64,000 nt of DNA from Chloroflexota bacterium (GCA_947475545.1 CANJLL010000006.1:62001-126000), one strand, 5' to 3'; positions 1-9,222 are shown, counted from the stretch's first letter. Numbers and translations are program-made. The notes: a model not told the origin generated them from the sequence alone.

Positions 1-149
1 AGGCCCTGCCGCTCCTCGCGAAACGCGAGGTCGCCGACCGGATCCTGGACCGGGTGGCGCGCCTGCTGGTCGAGCGCGACGTAACAGACGTGGACGGGGG
101 CGCCGCGACGAGGCAGACTGTGGGCCCCACGCAGGAGGGCCAGCCGTGA
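1..149 (+). CDS. C-terminal fragment of an unidentified protein upstream of panB
   Basis: An open frame runs in from the left edge and stops at a TGA at 147-149. It encodes about 48 residues, rich in Ala, Leu, Arg and Val, ending with a Gly/Thr/Gln-rich tail. It overlaps the panB GTG start by 4 nt (GTGA), so it is probably translationally coupled to panB and cotranscribed with it. Too little of the protein is visible to name it. In many genomes a ketopantoate-reductase-like or DUF2520 protein sits here, but that is only a guess from position. Confidence 0.55.
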   Translation, partial: ALPLLAKREVADRILDRVARLLVERDVTDVDGGAATRQTVGPTQEGQP

Positions 150-1066
150 GCGCCACCGGATCCGATGCCATCCGCCGCCTGACCATCTCGGACGTCGCCA
201 TGATGCACGCCGAGGGCCGCCGCATCGCGATGCTCACCGCGTACGACTTCCCGACCGCACAGATCATCGATGAGGCCGGGGTCCCCCTGATCCTGGTCGG
301 CGACTCGCTCGGCCAGGTGGCCCTGGGCTACGACTCCACGGTCCGGGTGACGATGGAGGAGATGCTCCACCACACCAGGGCGGTGGCCCGAGGCGCCCGT
401 CGCGCGCTGGTGATTGGCGACCTGCCGTTCCTGTCGTACTCCACGTCGGCCGCGGCGATCGAGAACGCCGGACGGTTCATGCGCGATGCCGGCGCGGGCG
501 CGGTCAAGGTGGAGGGAGGGGTCCGAACCGCGCGGGTCGTGGAGGCGATGACCTCGGCCGGGATCCCCGTGATGGGTCACATCGGCTGGACACCGCAGTC
601 AGAGGGCAGCCTGGGCGGCAAGGTCAAGGTGCAGGGTCGAACCCGGGACCAGGCGCGCAGCCTGCTGGCCGATGCACACGCCATCGCCCAGGCGGGTGCC
701 TTCGCGATCGTGCTGGAGCTCATGCCGGAGCAGCTTGCCGCCGCGATCACCGCGCGGCTGGCCATCCCGACCATCGGGATCGGCGCCGGGGCGGGCTGCA
801 GCGGCCAGGTGCAGGTGATCACCGATCTGTTGGGGATGGGCGACTTCATCCCCCGGCATGCGCGACCGTACGCGCGGCTCCGGGGCACGATCCGGGATGC
901 GGCCCTGGCCTATGTGGCCGACGTCGCCGCGGGCACGTTCCCCGGCCCGGAGCAGTCGTCGCGAATGGAGGACGGGGTCCTCGACGCGGTGTTGGGCCGC
1001 AGCCGCGAGGACCGCGCGGAGGCCGGCATGTCCAGCGGCCCCATTCCGCTGGACCGCGACCTCTAG
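146..1066 (+). CDS. panB: 3-methyl-2-oxobutanoate hydroxymethyltransferase (PanB)
   Basis: Cytosolic TIM-barrel enzyme that transfers a hydroxymethyl group from methylene-tetrahydrofolate to alpha-ketoisovalerate, giving ketopantoate, the first committed step to pantothenate and CoA. At 306 residues it is slightly longer than usual because of a C-terminal tail. Visible family motifs are MLTAYD near residue 29, VGDSLG at 51-56 (metal-binding Asp), a GDLPF segment near 90, KVEGG near 120 and GHIGWTPQ near 145. The GTG start is supported by AGGAGG 8 nt upstream and by the GTGA overlap with the preceding frame. panC follows after a 6-nt gap, so this is a panBC operon. Confidence 0.97.
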   Translation: MSATGSDAIRRLTISDVAMMHAEGRRIAMLTAYDFPTAQIIDEAGVPLILVGDSLGQVALGYDSTVRVTMEEMLHHTRAVARGARRALVIGDLPFLSYSTSAAAIENAGRFMRDAGAGAVKVEGGVRTARVVEAMTSAGIPVMGHIGWTPQSEGSLGGKVKVQGRTRDQARSLLADAHAIAQAGAFAIVLELMPEQLAAAITARLAIPTIGIGAGAGCSGQVQVITDLLGMGDFIPRHARPYARLRGTIRDAALAYVADVAAGTFPGPEQSSRMEDGVLDAVLGRSREDRAEAGMSSGPIPLDRDL

Positions 1067-1072
1067 CCGCCC

Positions 1073-1978
1073 GTGCCCGGCGACAACACCGTGCCCGGAT
1101 TCGGGCCATCCCACCCCAGCCCGCAGCCGCTCCGTGGTCTCCAGCCGCGCATCGTGCGCACGCGTGCCGAGTTGCGCACCGCCCTCGCGGCGGCTCCCCG
1201 TCCCGTCGGCCTCGTGCCGACGATGGGTGCCCTGCACGATGGCCATCGCGCCCTGCTGGAACGGGCGCGCCGCGACAGCGCGACGGTCGTGGCCACCATC
1301 TTCGTCAACCCCAAGCAGTTCAACAACGCCGCGGACCTGGTGGCCTACCCCCGGACGGAGGGGCGTGACCTGGCGATGTGCGCCGAGGCCGGCGTCGACC
1401 TGGTCTTCATGCCGCCCGGCGATGAGGTCTACCCGCCCGACTTCGACACGGTGGTGCGAGTGGGCCGTCTCGCGACGAGGCTGGAGGGCGAGCACCGCCC
1501 GGGCCACTTCGACGGGGTCGCGACGGTCGTGGCGATCCTGTTCAGCCTGGCGGGCGCCGAGCGCGCTTACTTCGGCCAGAAGGACGCGCAGCAGCTCCAG
1601 GTGGTCCGCTGCATGGCGCAGGACCTGGGGATCGGCACGGAGGTCGTGGCCTGCCCAACGGTGCGCGATCCGGACGGACTGGCCATCTCGTCGCGCAATG
1701 TTCGACTGACGCCCGCTCAGCGAGTTGCGGCCCCGGTGCTCAGCCGCGCGCTCCGGGCCGGTCAGGCGGCCTGGCTGGCTGGCGAGCGGTCAGGTGATGC
1801 CCTGCGCGAGGCCATGCTGATGGTCCTGCGATCGGAGCCCCTGGCGGAGCCGGAGTACGTGTCGGCGGCGGACCCGGTCACGTTCGACGAGCTCACGCAG
1901 GTCGGTGGGCCGGTGCTCCTCTCGATGGCGGTCCGCTTTGGGGCCATCCGGCTGATCGACAACCTGCCGCTGGGCTAG
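1073..1978 (+). CDS. panC: Pantothenate synthetase (PanC)
   Basis: ATP-dependent ligase that condenses pantoate with beta-alanine to form pantothenate through a pantoyl-adenylate. It has 301 residues. The PTMGALHDGH nucleotide-binding motif lies at 49-58, followed by FVNPKQFN, the FGQKDAQQ segment that contacts ATP, and the late SSRN motif. About 25 residues precede the usual family start, so an internal start is possible, but the GTG at 1073 lies only 6 nt after panB. No strong ribosome binding site is visible, which fits translational coupling. It is convergent with the minus-strand block that begins at 2044. Confidence 0.96.
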   Translation: MPGDNTVPGFGPSHPSPQPLRGLQPRIVRTRAELRTALAAAPRPVGLVPTMGALHDGHRALLERARRDSATVVATIFVNPKQFNNAADLVAYPRTEGRDLAMCAEAGVDLVFMPPGDEVYPPDFDTVVRVGRLATRLEGEHRPGHFDGVATVVAILFSLAGAERAYFGQKDAQQLQVVRCMAQDLGIGTEVVACPTVRDPDGLAISSRNVRLTPAQRVAAPVLSRALRAGQAAWLAGERSGDALREAMLMVLRSEPLAEPEYVSAADPVTFDELTQVGGPVLLSMAVRFGAIRLIDNLPLG

Positions 1979-2043
1979 GCCGATGCGGGTCCGCGGCGCT
2001 GGGCTCATGGCAGGGCGGGCGTCGGGCAGCCGCGCCTGGCTCG

Positions 2044-3159
2044 TCAGTCGAACCGGGCCTCGGTCGCAACCTCGAGGACCCTGTCGATGTCCAGGTGGTC
2101 GGCGACGAGGGCCTTGATCATCTCGATCTTCTCCGTGTCGCCGGCATGGGTCTTGACCAGCAGATCGTGGACCTGCGAGGCGACCGAGTAGGTGTCGTCG
2201 GCGACCAGCGCCGCGAACAGGTCCGCGCGTCGGACCTGGTCGAGGACCGCCTGGCGAGGGGTGTAGCCGCCGGTCAGGACCAGGCCCACGGCCTTGCGCT
2301 CCCCCGCCGCCTCGGCACCACCGGCGGCGCCGTGCGCCAGTGCGATCGTGCTGATCACGTCCTCCCGGTCGCCCGGCACGATTACGAGGCTCCCGGGGCC
2401 GATGTGCTGGAGCATGTGCTGCGGCTCCATCGCGCCGATGGAGACCCCGCCGATCACCAGGTCGAGGTTTGGGCCGGGGTGGATGAGGTTGCCGTGCACC
2501 CCCTCGAGGATCATCTCGAGCGTGGGGTTCGACAGGATCGGCCGGCGCGGCAGCGTCCCCAGCAGCCGGATCCCGTGGAGCGCCAGGCCGCGCTCGATCG
2601 TGCGGGTGAGGGAGGGATCCGATGCGGCGTCGACCTTGTTCACGATCGCGCCGGCCACCGGGACGCCGTGGGCGGCGAACAGCGCGGCGTTGAGCACGAT
2701 CTCGTCGATGGGCCGACCGATGCCGCCCTCGCTGATGATGATCGCCGGCGTCCCCAGCATCTTCGCGACGACAGCGTTCGACAGGTTGATCACCGAACCC
2801 ACGCCGGCGTGGCCGGTCCCCTCGACGAGCAGGAGATCGTGCTCGGCGTAGCCGCGGTGGGCGGCGGTGATCCGGGCCGGGAGGTCCTCGACGACGCCGC
2901 CGTTGATGAACGACCGCGTGAAGCCGCGCGGGATGTGGACGGGGCTCATCAGGGTGTACGGCTCGGGCAGAGTGAAGGCCTCGCGCATGAGGACCGCGTC
3001 CTCGTCCGCCGGCTGTCCATCGTTGATGACGGTCCGCTGGCCGACCGGCTTGATGAAGCCGGTGCGCAGGCCGCGCTTGATGAACCCCTCCAGGAGACCG
3101 AGGGACGCCGTGGTCTTGCCGCGGTTCTGGCCGGTGGCAGCGAGGTAGATCTGGCGCAT
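2044..3159 (-). CDS. BioD-like P-loop ATPase with DRTGG domain (phosphotransacetylase N-terminal-type)
   Basis: About 371 residues from the ATG at 3159, which begins directly at the P-loop domain; the frame is open up to 3243. The N-terminal half is a dethiobiotin-synthetase-like NTPase with the loop GQNRGKTT near residue 9. The C-terminal part, after about residue 200, resembles the DRTGG domain found in the N-terminal region of long phosphate acetyltransferases. The catalytic PTA_PTB domain is absent, so it should not itself be a phosphotransacetylase. Stand-alone proteins of this kind are usually thought to be regulatory or sensory; the substrate is unknown. The gene upstream (3254-3859) is probably its operon partner. 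Confidence 0.85.
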   Translation of the reverse strand: MRQIYLAATGQNRGKTTASLGLLEGFIKRGLRTGFIKPVGQRTVINDGQPADEDAVLMREAFTLPEPYTLMSPVHIPRGFTRSFINGGVVEDLPARITAAHRGYAEHDLLLVEGTGHAGVGSVINLSNAVVAKMLGTPAIIISEGGIGRPIDEIVLNAALFAAHGVPVAGAIVNKVDAASDPSLTRTIERGLALHGIRLLGTLPRRPILSNPTLEMILEGVHGNLIHPGPNLDLVIGGVSIGAMEPQHMLQHIGPGSLVIVPGDREDVISTIALAHGAAGGAEAAGERKAVGLVLTGGYTPRQAVLDQVRRADLFAALVADDTYSVASQVHDLLVKTHAGDTEKIEMIKALVADHLDIDRVLEVATEARFD

Positions 3160-3253
3160 GGAAGGGTTCAGCCTCGGGATGGGGGCCTGCCCACGCCGGG
3201 AACGTGGCGCGGAGTGGTGGGCCGGCACGGGGCCGGGCGGCACCTCGCGCGGA

Positions 3254-3859
3254 TCAGACGCGTGAGGTGGTCTTGCGCTCGATGAGGTTCACGCCATCGC
3301 GGAGCCGCGTGATGGTCTCGGCGTCGATGGAGTCCGGCTCCAGGTAGGGGCCGAGGCGCTCCATGATGTCGGTGACCAGCGCCATGAAGACGCTGGCATC
3401 CGCCACGAAGAACTGCGGCTCGTTGTTGTAGCGAACCAGGGTCAGCCGGCCCTGGAGGACGCGGCGATCCTCGACGTGCGCGATCTGGGTCGCGAAGTTG
3501 TGGCCCTGGATTCCGTCGGGGTTGTTGAGGAAGTTCAGGGCGTTGTCGATGGCAAGGCCGAAGCGGGCCCGCCAGGCGACCAGGCGCTCGTGCAGCTCGG
3601 ACGGGATTCGGACCTCGGCGACCTCATCGAAGACCTCGGGGGCCACCGTGAGCAGGCCGACCAGCGTGGTCCCGGCGCGCGGGCCCAGCATGACCTGGAG
3701 ACTGCGCTCCAGCGTGAAGACCTCGGAATCGAACCGGGGGCTGGTGATCACGTCGGTGAGGAGGTCCTCGACGTTGTCCAGCACGCCCGCCTCGGCCACG
3801 GCATTGGCGAGGTGGAGGATCTCCTCCTTGAACAGGAACTTCTCTTCGTGATCAAGCAT
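3254..3859 (-). CDS. Conserved hypothetical protein, partner of the DRTGG ATPase
   Basis: A 201-residue soluble, acidic, mostly alpha-helical-looking protein with no signal peptide, membrane segment or cysteine pair. I do not recognise a family. The sequence has the composition and regular hydrophobic spacing of a real protein. It is the first gene of a minus-strand pair with the DRTGG/BioD-like ATPase, separated by 11-95 nt depending on the start chosen downstream. The pairing suggests that the two act together, but no function can be assigned. Confidence 0.75.
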   Translation of the reverse strand: MLDHEEKFLFKEEILHLANAVAEAGVLDNVEDLLTDVITSPRFDSEVFTLERSLQVMLGPRAGTTLVGLLTVAPEVFDEVAEVRIPSELHERLVAWRARFGLAIDNALNFLNNPDGIQGHNFATQIAHVEDRRVLQGRLTLVRYNNEPQFFVADASVFMALVTDIMERLGPYLEPDSIDAETITRLRDGVNLIERKTTSRV

Positions 3860-3948
3860 GTGGCCGATGGTAGCACCCGCCCAGCCCCCAACGGCACCGC
3901 GGGGCGCCGGGATCGGCGCCCTCGGGCCGGTGACTCCACGCGGGTGGG

Positions 3949-5214
3949 CTACGGGTAGAGGCCGCGGATGGCAGTGGCGTCAGCGACCCGTTCGACCGCC
4001 AGGAGGTAGGCGGCCATCCGGTTATCGCACTGCTCATGGTCGGCAATCGTCATGACTTCATTGAACGAGCGGACCATGATCTCGCGGAGCTTGGCATTGA
4101 CGTTGGCTTCGGTCCAGTGATCCCGGTTGAGGTCCTGTACCCACTCGAAGTAGGACACCGTCACGCCGCCGGCGTTGCACAGGATGTCGGGGATGACGAA
4201 GATGCCTCGCCGCGCGAACTCCGCGTCGGCGTCCGGCGTGCATGGGCCGTTGGCGCCCTCGGCCACGATCCTCGCCTTGACGTTCGCGACGTTCTCGGCA
4301 GTGATCTGACTCTCCATGGCGGCGGGGATGAGGATCTCGCACTCCATGGCGAGCAGCTGGGCGTTGTCGATGGAGGTCCCGGACGGGAAGCCGGCGACGG
4401 TCCCATGCTCCTGGTACCAGCCCTGGAGACGGTCGACATCGAGGCCCGCCTCGTTGTGGACGCCGCCTCGCGCGTCGGAGACGGCGATCAGGCGTGCGCC
4501 CTGCTCGACGACGAATTTCGCCGCGGTGCCGCCCACGTTGCCAAATCCCTGGATGGCGACGCGCGCGCCCTGCAGGTCCAGCCCGATCCTCTTCGCCGCC
4601 TCGACGATGCAGAACACCACGCCCCGACCAGTGGCCTCATTGCGACCCTCGGAACCGCCCAGGGAGAGCGGCTTGCCGGTCACCACGCCCGGGACGGTGT
4701 AGCCCGCGTGCATGGAGTAGGTGTCCATCATCCAGGCCATGATCTGGGGATTGGTGTTGACGTCCGGCGCGGGAATGTCGCGCTCCGGCCCGATCAGCAC
4801 CGAGATCTCCGAGGTGAACCGGCGGGTCAGGCCCTCCAGCTCCCGCTTCGAGAGACGCTTGGGATCGACGATCACGCCGCCCTTGCCGCCACCGAACGGG
4901 ATGCCCACCACGGCGCACTTCCAGGTCATCCACATGGCCAGGGCGCGAACCTCGTTCAGGGACACGTCCTGGTGGTAGCGGATGCCGCCCTTGGAGGGAC
5001 CGCGGCCCAGGTTGTGCTGGATCCGGTAGCCCGTGAACATCCGGACCGTGCCGTCGTCCATCTTCACCGGGAAGTGGACGGTCAGCTCGCGCTGCGTCTG
5101 GCGCAGGATCACGCGCAGGGCCTGATCGAGGTGGAGCCGCTCCGCCGCGATATCGAACTGGTGCTGGGCGACCTGCCAGGAATCGACGCGGCGCGCGGCG
5201 TGCTCGGTTGTCAT
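3949..5214 (-). CDS. gdhA: Glu/Leu/Phe/Val-type dehydrogenase (glutamate dehydrogenase)
   Basis: NAD(P)-dependent interconversion of glutamate with 2-oxoglutarate and ammonia. The product is 421 residues from the ATG at 5214, the normal length for the hexameric family. That start has GGAGG about 11 nt upstream; the frame continues further 5' but without homology. Visible are the substrate segment PSKGGIRYH, the catalytic-lysine segment PFGGGKGG and the Rossmann motif GFGNVGG. It stands alone, with about 225 nt of upstream non-coding sequence that should hold its promoter. Cofactor preference cannot be read with confidence. Confidence 0.95.
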   Translation of the reverse strand: MTTEHAARRVDSWQVAQHQFDIAAERLHLDQALRVILRQTQRELTVHFPVKMDDGTVRMFTGYRIQHNLGRGPSKGGIRYHQDVSLNEVRALAMWMTWKCAVVGIPFGGGKGGVIVDPKRLSKRELEGLTRRFTSEISVLIGPERDIPAPDVNTNPQIMAWMMDTYSMHAGYTVPGVVTGKPLSLGGSEGRNEATGRGVVFCIVEAAKRIGLDLQGARVAIQGFGNVGGTAAKFVVEQGARLIAVSDARGGVHNEAGLDVDRLQGWYQEHGTVAGFPSGTSIDNAQLLAMECEILIPAAMESQITAENVANVKARIVAEGANGPCTPDADAEFARRGIFVIPDILCNAGGVTVSYFEWVQDLNRDHWTEANVNAKLREIMVRSFNEVMTIADHEQCDNRMAAYLLAVERVADATAIRGLYP

Positions 5215-5440
5215 GGAACGGACGACCTCCGTGTCGGCTGGACCGCGGCGCGTGGGCGGCCGCGGCAGGGGGCCGCGACCCGCGCGGCCGTGGGGTGGCC
5301 GCGGCCGTCTGCAGGGACGTGGACCGCGTTCATTGGCGCCGAGTATATCCCCGGAGCCCGCACTACCAATGGGCCATCGGTACCGAATGACAACCTTGCC
5401 GCAACCGGGGCGCAACCCGGCGCAAGGCCGGGCGGAGGGG

Positions 5441-6295
5441 TCAGCTCCGGGCGTACAGGATGACGGCACCCACCGCGCCCGGGCCCAGATGCGGGCCGAC
5501 CGAGGGCCCGATCAGCTCGATCGAGACCCGGTCGGGCGCGATCCCGCCCGGAATCCGTGCGACGAACTCGTCGCGGAACGCCTCGATCTCCGGGGAGACG
5601 GAGTGCAGGAAGACCACCTGCTCCATGGGGCGGTCGCACAACAGCTCCATGACCCGCTCGCGGGCCTTGCCCTTGGTGCGCACCTTCTCGACCGTCTCCA
5701 CCAGGCCGTCGCGGATCTCGATGATCGGCTTGACGGAGAGCAGCGTCCCGATGGCGGCCTGGGCCCCGCTGATCCGGCCACCCTTCTTGAGGTACTCGAG
5801 CGTGTCCAGGACGACCATGACACGGATGTCCTCGATCCGGTCGCGGAGCGTCGCGACGATCTCGGCGGCGGATCGACCCTCGCCTGCGAGGCGCACCGCC
5901 ATCTCGCACAGGATGCCCTCGGCCATGGAGGCCGCCATCGAGTCCACGATGTGGATCTCCCGATCGGGGAGCAGCCCGCGGGCGACGGCGGCGCTCTTGA
6001 GGGTGCCGGAGAGGGTGTGGGCGACGTGGATGGAGACGACGGCTTCCGCGCCATCGGCGAAGCAGCGCTCGTAGGCCGCCTTGAAATCCCCGGGGCTGCA
6101 GGCCGCGGTGGTGGGAAACGGCGCGTCGGGGGCCAGCATGCGGTCCCAGAACGCGGGCGTGGGCAGCTCGGTCCCGGCCTTGAAGCTGAGGGGGCCGAAG
6201 CTGACGATCAGGGGGACGACGACGATGCCCGCGGCGGCGGCTCGCTCGACGGACAGGTCCGACGCGGAGTCGGTGATGATCGCGATGCGGCTCAC
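5441..6295 (-). CDS. DegV family fatty-acid-binding protein
   Basis: A 284-residue DegV/EDD-fold protein. The N-terminus contains the ITDSASDL motif, followed by FPTTAACSPGDF (the fatty-acid carboxylate-binding Thr/Ser region) and the HTLSGT segment, with the second domain around GRISG. Family members such as FakB bind fatty acids for phosphorylation by FakA, but no fakA-like kinase is visible in this window, so the ligand role is inferred. It is divergent from the MFS gene at 6384 with an 88-nt spacer. Confidence 0.92.
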   Translation of the reverse strand: MSRIAIITDSASDLSVERAAAAGIVVVPLIVSFGPLSFKAGTELPTPAFWDRMLAPDAPFPTTAACSPGDFKAAYERCFADGAEAVVSIHVAHTLSGTLKSAAVARGLLPDREIHIVDSMAASMAEGILCEMAVRLAGEGRSAAEIVATLRDRIEDIRVMVVLDTLEYLKKGGRISGAQAAIGTLLSVKPIIEIRDGLVETVEKVRTKGKARERVMELLCDRPMEQVVFLHSVSPEIEAFRDEFVARIPGGIAPDRVSIELIGPSVGPHLGPGAVGAVILYARS

Positions 6296-6383
6296 GACTT
6301 CGAACCCTCCAGTGTCCGGGGTGGGCTCCGGATGACCAGATCATACGGAGCGCCGCCGCCCCGGTGCTCGCGTTTTCAGATTC

Positions 6384-7724
6384 ATGCGCCAGCCGGCCCG
6401 GGACCCGATACCCTTCGACCTCATGGACCGATCCCTCCGGGCCGTCATGCTCGGCACGTTCACCCTGCGGTTCAGCACTGGACTGACCGGCGCGATGCTC
6501 GTCTTCTACCTGCGCCGCCTCGACGAGATGGGCGGTCCGACGGTCGATGCCGTCCTTGTCGGGATCTATTCCGCGCTGTTCTACCTGGCGGAGCTGGGGC
6601 TTTCGCCCTTCTTCGGCATCCTGGGCGACCGGTTCGGCCACCATCGCCTGATGCTCTGGGGCCCGATCTTCGGTGGGGTGGCCGTGGTCCTGACTGGGCT
6701 CTCCACCAACACCGTGATCCTCGGCGCCACCCGCCTGCTGGAAGGCGCCTCAACCGCGGCGAGCGTGCCGGCGATCCTGGGCTACATCGCCATGGCCACG
6801 GCCGGCAACGAGGCACTGCGGGGCCGGGCTGCTGCCCGGTTCGAGGGTGCGACGCTGGCCGGACTCGGCGCCGGGTTCATCGTGGCGCCCAGCCTGTTCG
6901 ACATCGTGGGGCCGGCGGCCTTCTTCATGAACGCGCTGATCTACGGCGCCTCCTTCGCCATCTACCGGCTGGGCGTCAAGGAGCCGCCGGAGGAGGCGCT
7001 CGAGCGGGCTCGACCGCACGTCACACTGGCCCGCTACGGGGAGTTGCTGCGGTCGTCGCACATCTGGCTCCTCGCGCCCACCTGGATCGCGATCAACGCC
7101 TCCATCGGGCTGTGGTTCAGCCAGTCCCTGTTCGCCTTTGCGAAGCGGAACCCCGAATTCCCGGAGCAGGTCCTGATGCGGGGCTTCTCGACGTTGGAGA
7201 TCACGGGAGCGCTGGTCGTCATCGCGATCGTGTTCGCGGCCGGCCTCTTCTACTGGGGCGGCCGGTTCAAGCGGTTCCGCCGGACCACGATCATCCTGTA
7301 CGGGATCCTGGGTGGCGGCGCAGCGGTGGCGGCAGGCCTCTTTGTCAACCACGGCGAGGCGCTGCCGGCCGGGGTTCCATGGCTCGCGGGAGTGGTGATC
7401 GCAGGGGGCCTGTTCGTCCTGGCCGGCGCGACACCCGCCGCGGTCGGCCTGCTGGCCGACGTCTCGGAACGGTTCCCGGCGGATCGTGGCGCGATCATGG
7501 GGCTGTACTCGGTCTTCCTCGCAATCGGCCAGATCAGCGGCAGCCTGCTGGGCGGCTACTTCGCGCAGTGGGCTGGCATCGATGGCCTGTTCAGCGGCAC
7601 GCTCCTGCTCCTGGTCGTCGCCCTGGTGCCGCTGGCCCAGCTGCGACGCGAGGAGCACTACATCGGCGGGCCGGACACGACCGCACACCTTGGCCTCGAC
7701 GATGGAGACGCCCCCCAGGGCTAG
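6384..7724 (+). CDS. Major facilitator superfamily transporter
   Basis: A 446-residue integral membrane protein with about 12 hydrophobic helices. The loop between helices 2 and 3 has the MFS motif-A pattern (GILGDRFGHHR). The N-terminus precedes the first helix by about 20 residues, and an alternative ATG lies at 6423. The likely role is drug or metabolite efflux; the substrate cannot be deduced from sequence. It is not closely coupled to the next gene (147-nt gap). Confidence 0.9.
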   Translation: MRQPARDPIPFDLMDRSLRAVMLGTFTLRFSTGLTGAMLVFYLRRLDEMGGPTVDAVLVGIYSALFYLAELGLSPFFGILGDRFGHHRLMLWGPIFGGVAVVLTGLSTNTVILGATRLLEGASTAASVPAILGYIAMATAGNEALRGRAAARFEGATLAGLGAGFIVAPSLFDIVGPAAFFMNALIYGASFAIYRLGVKEPPEEALERARPHVTLARYGELLRSSHIWLLAPTWIAINASIGLWFSQSLFAFAKRNPEFPEQVLMRGFSTLEITGALVVIAIVFAAGLFYWGGRFKRFRRTTIILYGILGGGAAVAAGLFVNHGEALPAGVPWLAGVVIAGGLFVLAGATPAAVGLLADVSERFPADRGAIMGLYSVFLAIGQISGSLLGGYFAQWAGIDGLFSGTLLLLVVALVPLAQLRREEHYIGGPDTTAHLGLDDGDAPQG

Positions 7725-7871
7725 GGCCCGGGGTGGTCCCACCCGGCGTCGTGGCGCCCGGCCACGAACGCGCGAGGTCAGGGCGGGCGCCGGAATCGGC
7801 ATGGCATACTCGTGACGCCGCGCGCAGCGCCACCAGCGCCCACCATGTGACCCGCATCCCGGAGCCCAGCC

Positions 7872-8144
7872 GTGTCGTCGAACGTCTCCCAGAGCTACCC
7901 CTACAGCAGCGAGACCGAGGCCGGGCGCGCCGCCCGTGTCGCCGATCTCATCGCGGCGCGACCGGGCCTGGACGCTACCCTGGCGGCCGAGACCAGCCCG
8001 CTGGACCACGCGGACCGGTCGTGGACCTGGAAGTGCCCCACGAAGGGCTGCGCGGGGCTCCTCCACGTGGCCGGCTACGCACGCGAGAATCACGCCCTCT
8101 TCGTCATCTGCGACGGGACGTGCGCGAAGACGTTCCTCCGCTGA
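7872..8144 (+). CDS. Small Cys-containing (zinc-ribbon-like) hypothetical protein
   Basis: A 90-residue protein from a GTG start preceded by GGAG. The C-terminal half contains CPTKGC and, about 20 residues later, CDGTC. This four-cysteine spacing could form a small zinc ribbon with a hydrophobic strand between the pairs. There is no membrane segment. It lies immediately ahead of azlC; if AzlC starts at its upstream GTG, the two genes overlap. Function unknown. Confidence 0.65.
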   Translation: MSSNVSQSYPYSSETEAGRAARVADLIAARPGLDATLAAETSPLDHADRSWTWKCPTKGCAGLLHVAGYARENHALFVICDGTCAKTFLR

Positions 8145-8212
8145 GCGCGCCCGCGGGCGCGTCCGGGAGCACCGGCGCAGACCGGGCGGCGCTGACCGCG
8201 TCCCGTCGGCGG

Positions 8213-8896
8213 ATGGCGGCCGACGGCGTCGGCATCGTGGCCTCGATCATCGGCTTCGGGCTGGTCTTTGGGCTTTCCGCCCGGCTGGCCGGCTACTCGC
8301 TCATCGAGGCATCGGCCATGAGCAGCATCCTGTTCGCGGGCGCATCCCAGTTCGCCGCCGTGGGTGCCGTGGCCAGCGGGGCGGGCTGGCCGGCGATCGT
8401 GCTCCTGACCCTGCTGTTGAATGCCCGGCACCTCCTCTACTCCGCCGTCCTGGCACCCTGGATGAGCGACCGCCCGCGGATCGAGCGCGCCCTGGCCGCC
8501 CACGTGCTGACCGACGAGGCATTCGCGCTCTCGATCGCCCACTTCCGGCGACTGGGCCGCAGCGACATGCCCGGCTACTTCGGCGCCGCGCTGCTCACCG
8601 TGTTCATCCCCTGGAACCTGGCAACGGCCGCCGGCTTCCTCATCGGCAGCGGCATCCCCGATCCAGCGCGGCTGGGACTTGACGTCGTCTTCCCGGTGAC
8701 CATGGCCGGGCTGGCGGTTGGCCTGCTGGCGGGGCGCCAGGAGGTGGTGGCCGCGGTGGCGGGCGCGGGGATCGGCATCATGGCAGGGCTGGCGTGGGGA
8801 ATCCCCGCGGGGATCATGGCAGGCGGCATCCTGGGGCCGCTCGTGGGCATGGCCGTGCCGTCCGGGCCGGCCCGGACGGCCGGTGAGCAGCCGTGA
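8213..8896 (+). CDS. azlC: AzlC family branched-chain amino acid exporter, large subunit
   Basis: Integral membrane protein of 227 residues from the ATG at 8213. A GTG at 8120 would add 31 residues and overlap the preceding gene. The sequence has the AzlC hallmark region ILFAGASQFAAVG after the first helices, and then LLTLLLNARHLLY. With AzlD it forms a two-component exporter of branched-chain amino acids or analogues. The 3' end overlaps azlD by 4 nt (GTGA), indicating translational coupling. Confidence 0.9.
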   Translation: MAADGVGIVASIIGFGLVFGLSARLAGYSLIEASAMSSILFAGASQFAAVGAVASGAGWPAIVLLTLLLNARHLLYSAVLAPWMSDRPRIERALAAHVLTDEAFALSIAHFRRLGRSDMPGYFGAALLTVFIPWNLATAAGFLIGSGIPDPARLGLDVVFPVTMAGLAVGLLAGRQEVVAAVAGAGIGIMAGLAWGIPAGIMAGGILGPLVGMAVPSGPARTAGEQP

Positions 8897-9222
8897 GCAC
8901 GCAGCTGGTGGGCCTGGCAATCCTGATGGGCCTGGTCACCTACCCGTGGCGGGCGCTCCCGCTCCTCGCGCCCGGCATGCAGCGCCTGTCGCCGCTGGCC
9001 CAGACGTATCTGCGGCTTGTGGCGCCGGCGACGCTGGCCGCGCTCGCGGCAGCCAACATCGCGGTCGCAGTGGACGCCGGTGGCGCGCGGAGCCTGCACG
9101 TGGGGGTGGAATGGCTCTCCCTGGCCGCGTGCGTGGCGCTGGTCGCGTGGCGGCGCAACCTCTTTGCCGGACTGGTCGTGGCGGTGCTGATCGCGGCCGG
9201 CGGTCGGGCGATTGGGGCGTGA
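8893..9222 (+). CDS. azlD: AzlD family branched-chain amino acid exporter, small subunit
   Basis: A 109-residue protein with about four hydrophobic helices, typical in size and composition for AzlD. The N-terminus shows the GLVTYPWRALPLL pattern (T-x-x-x-R-x-x-P in the family). The GTG start overlaps the azlC stop by 4 nt. It is the obligate small partner of AzlC. Confidence 0.9.
   Translation: MSTQLVGLAILMGLVTYPWRALPLLAPGMQRLSPLAQTYLRLVAPATLAALAAANIAVAVDAGGARSLHVGVEWLSLAACVALVAWRRNLFAGLVVAVLIAAGGRAIGA

Noticed and set aside
2095-3285. A plus-strand frame of 396 codons opposite the DRTGG gene.
   Set aside because: Composition is that of an antisense shadow; the minus-strand product has a P-loop and family similarity.
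5213-8212. A long plus-strand frame running from gdhA into azlC.
   Set aside because: Only its last 227 codons (azlC) show protein-like sequence; the rest is a shadow of degV and the MFS gene.
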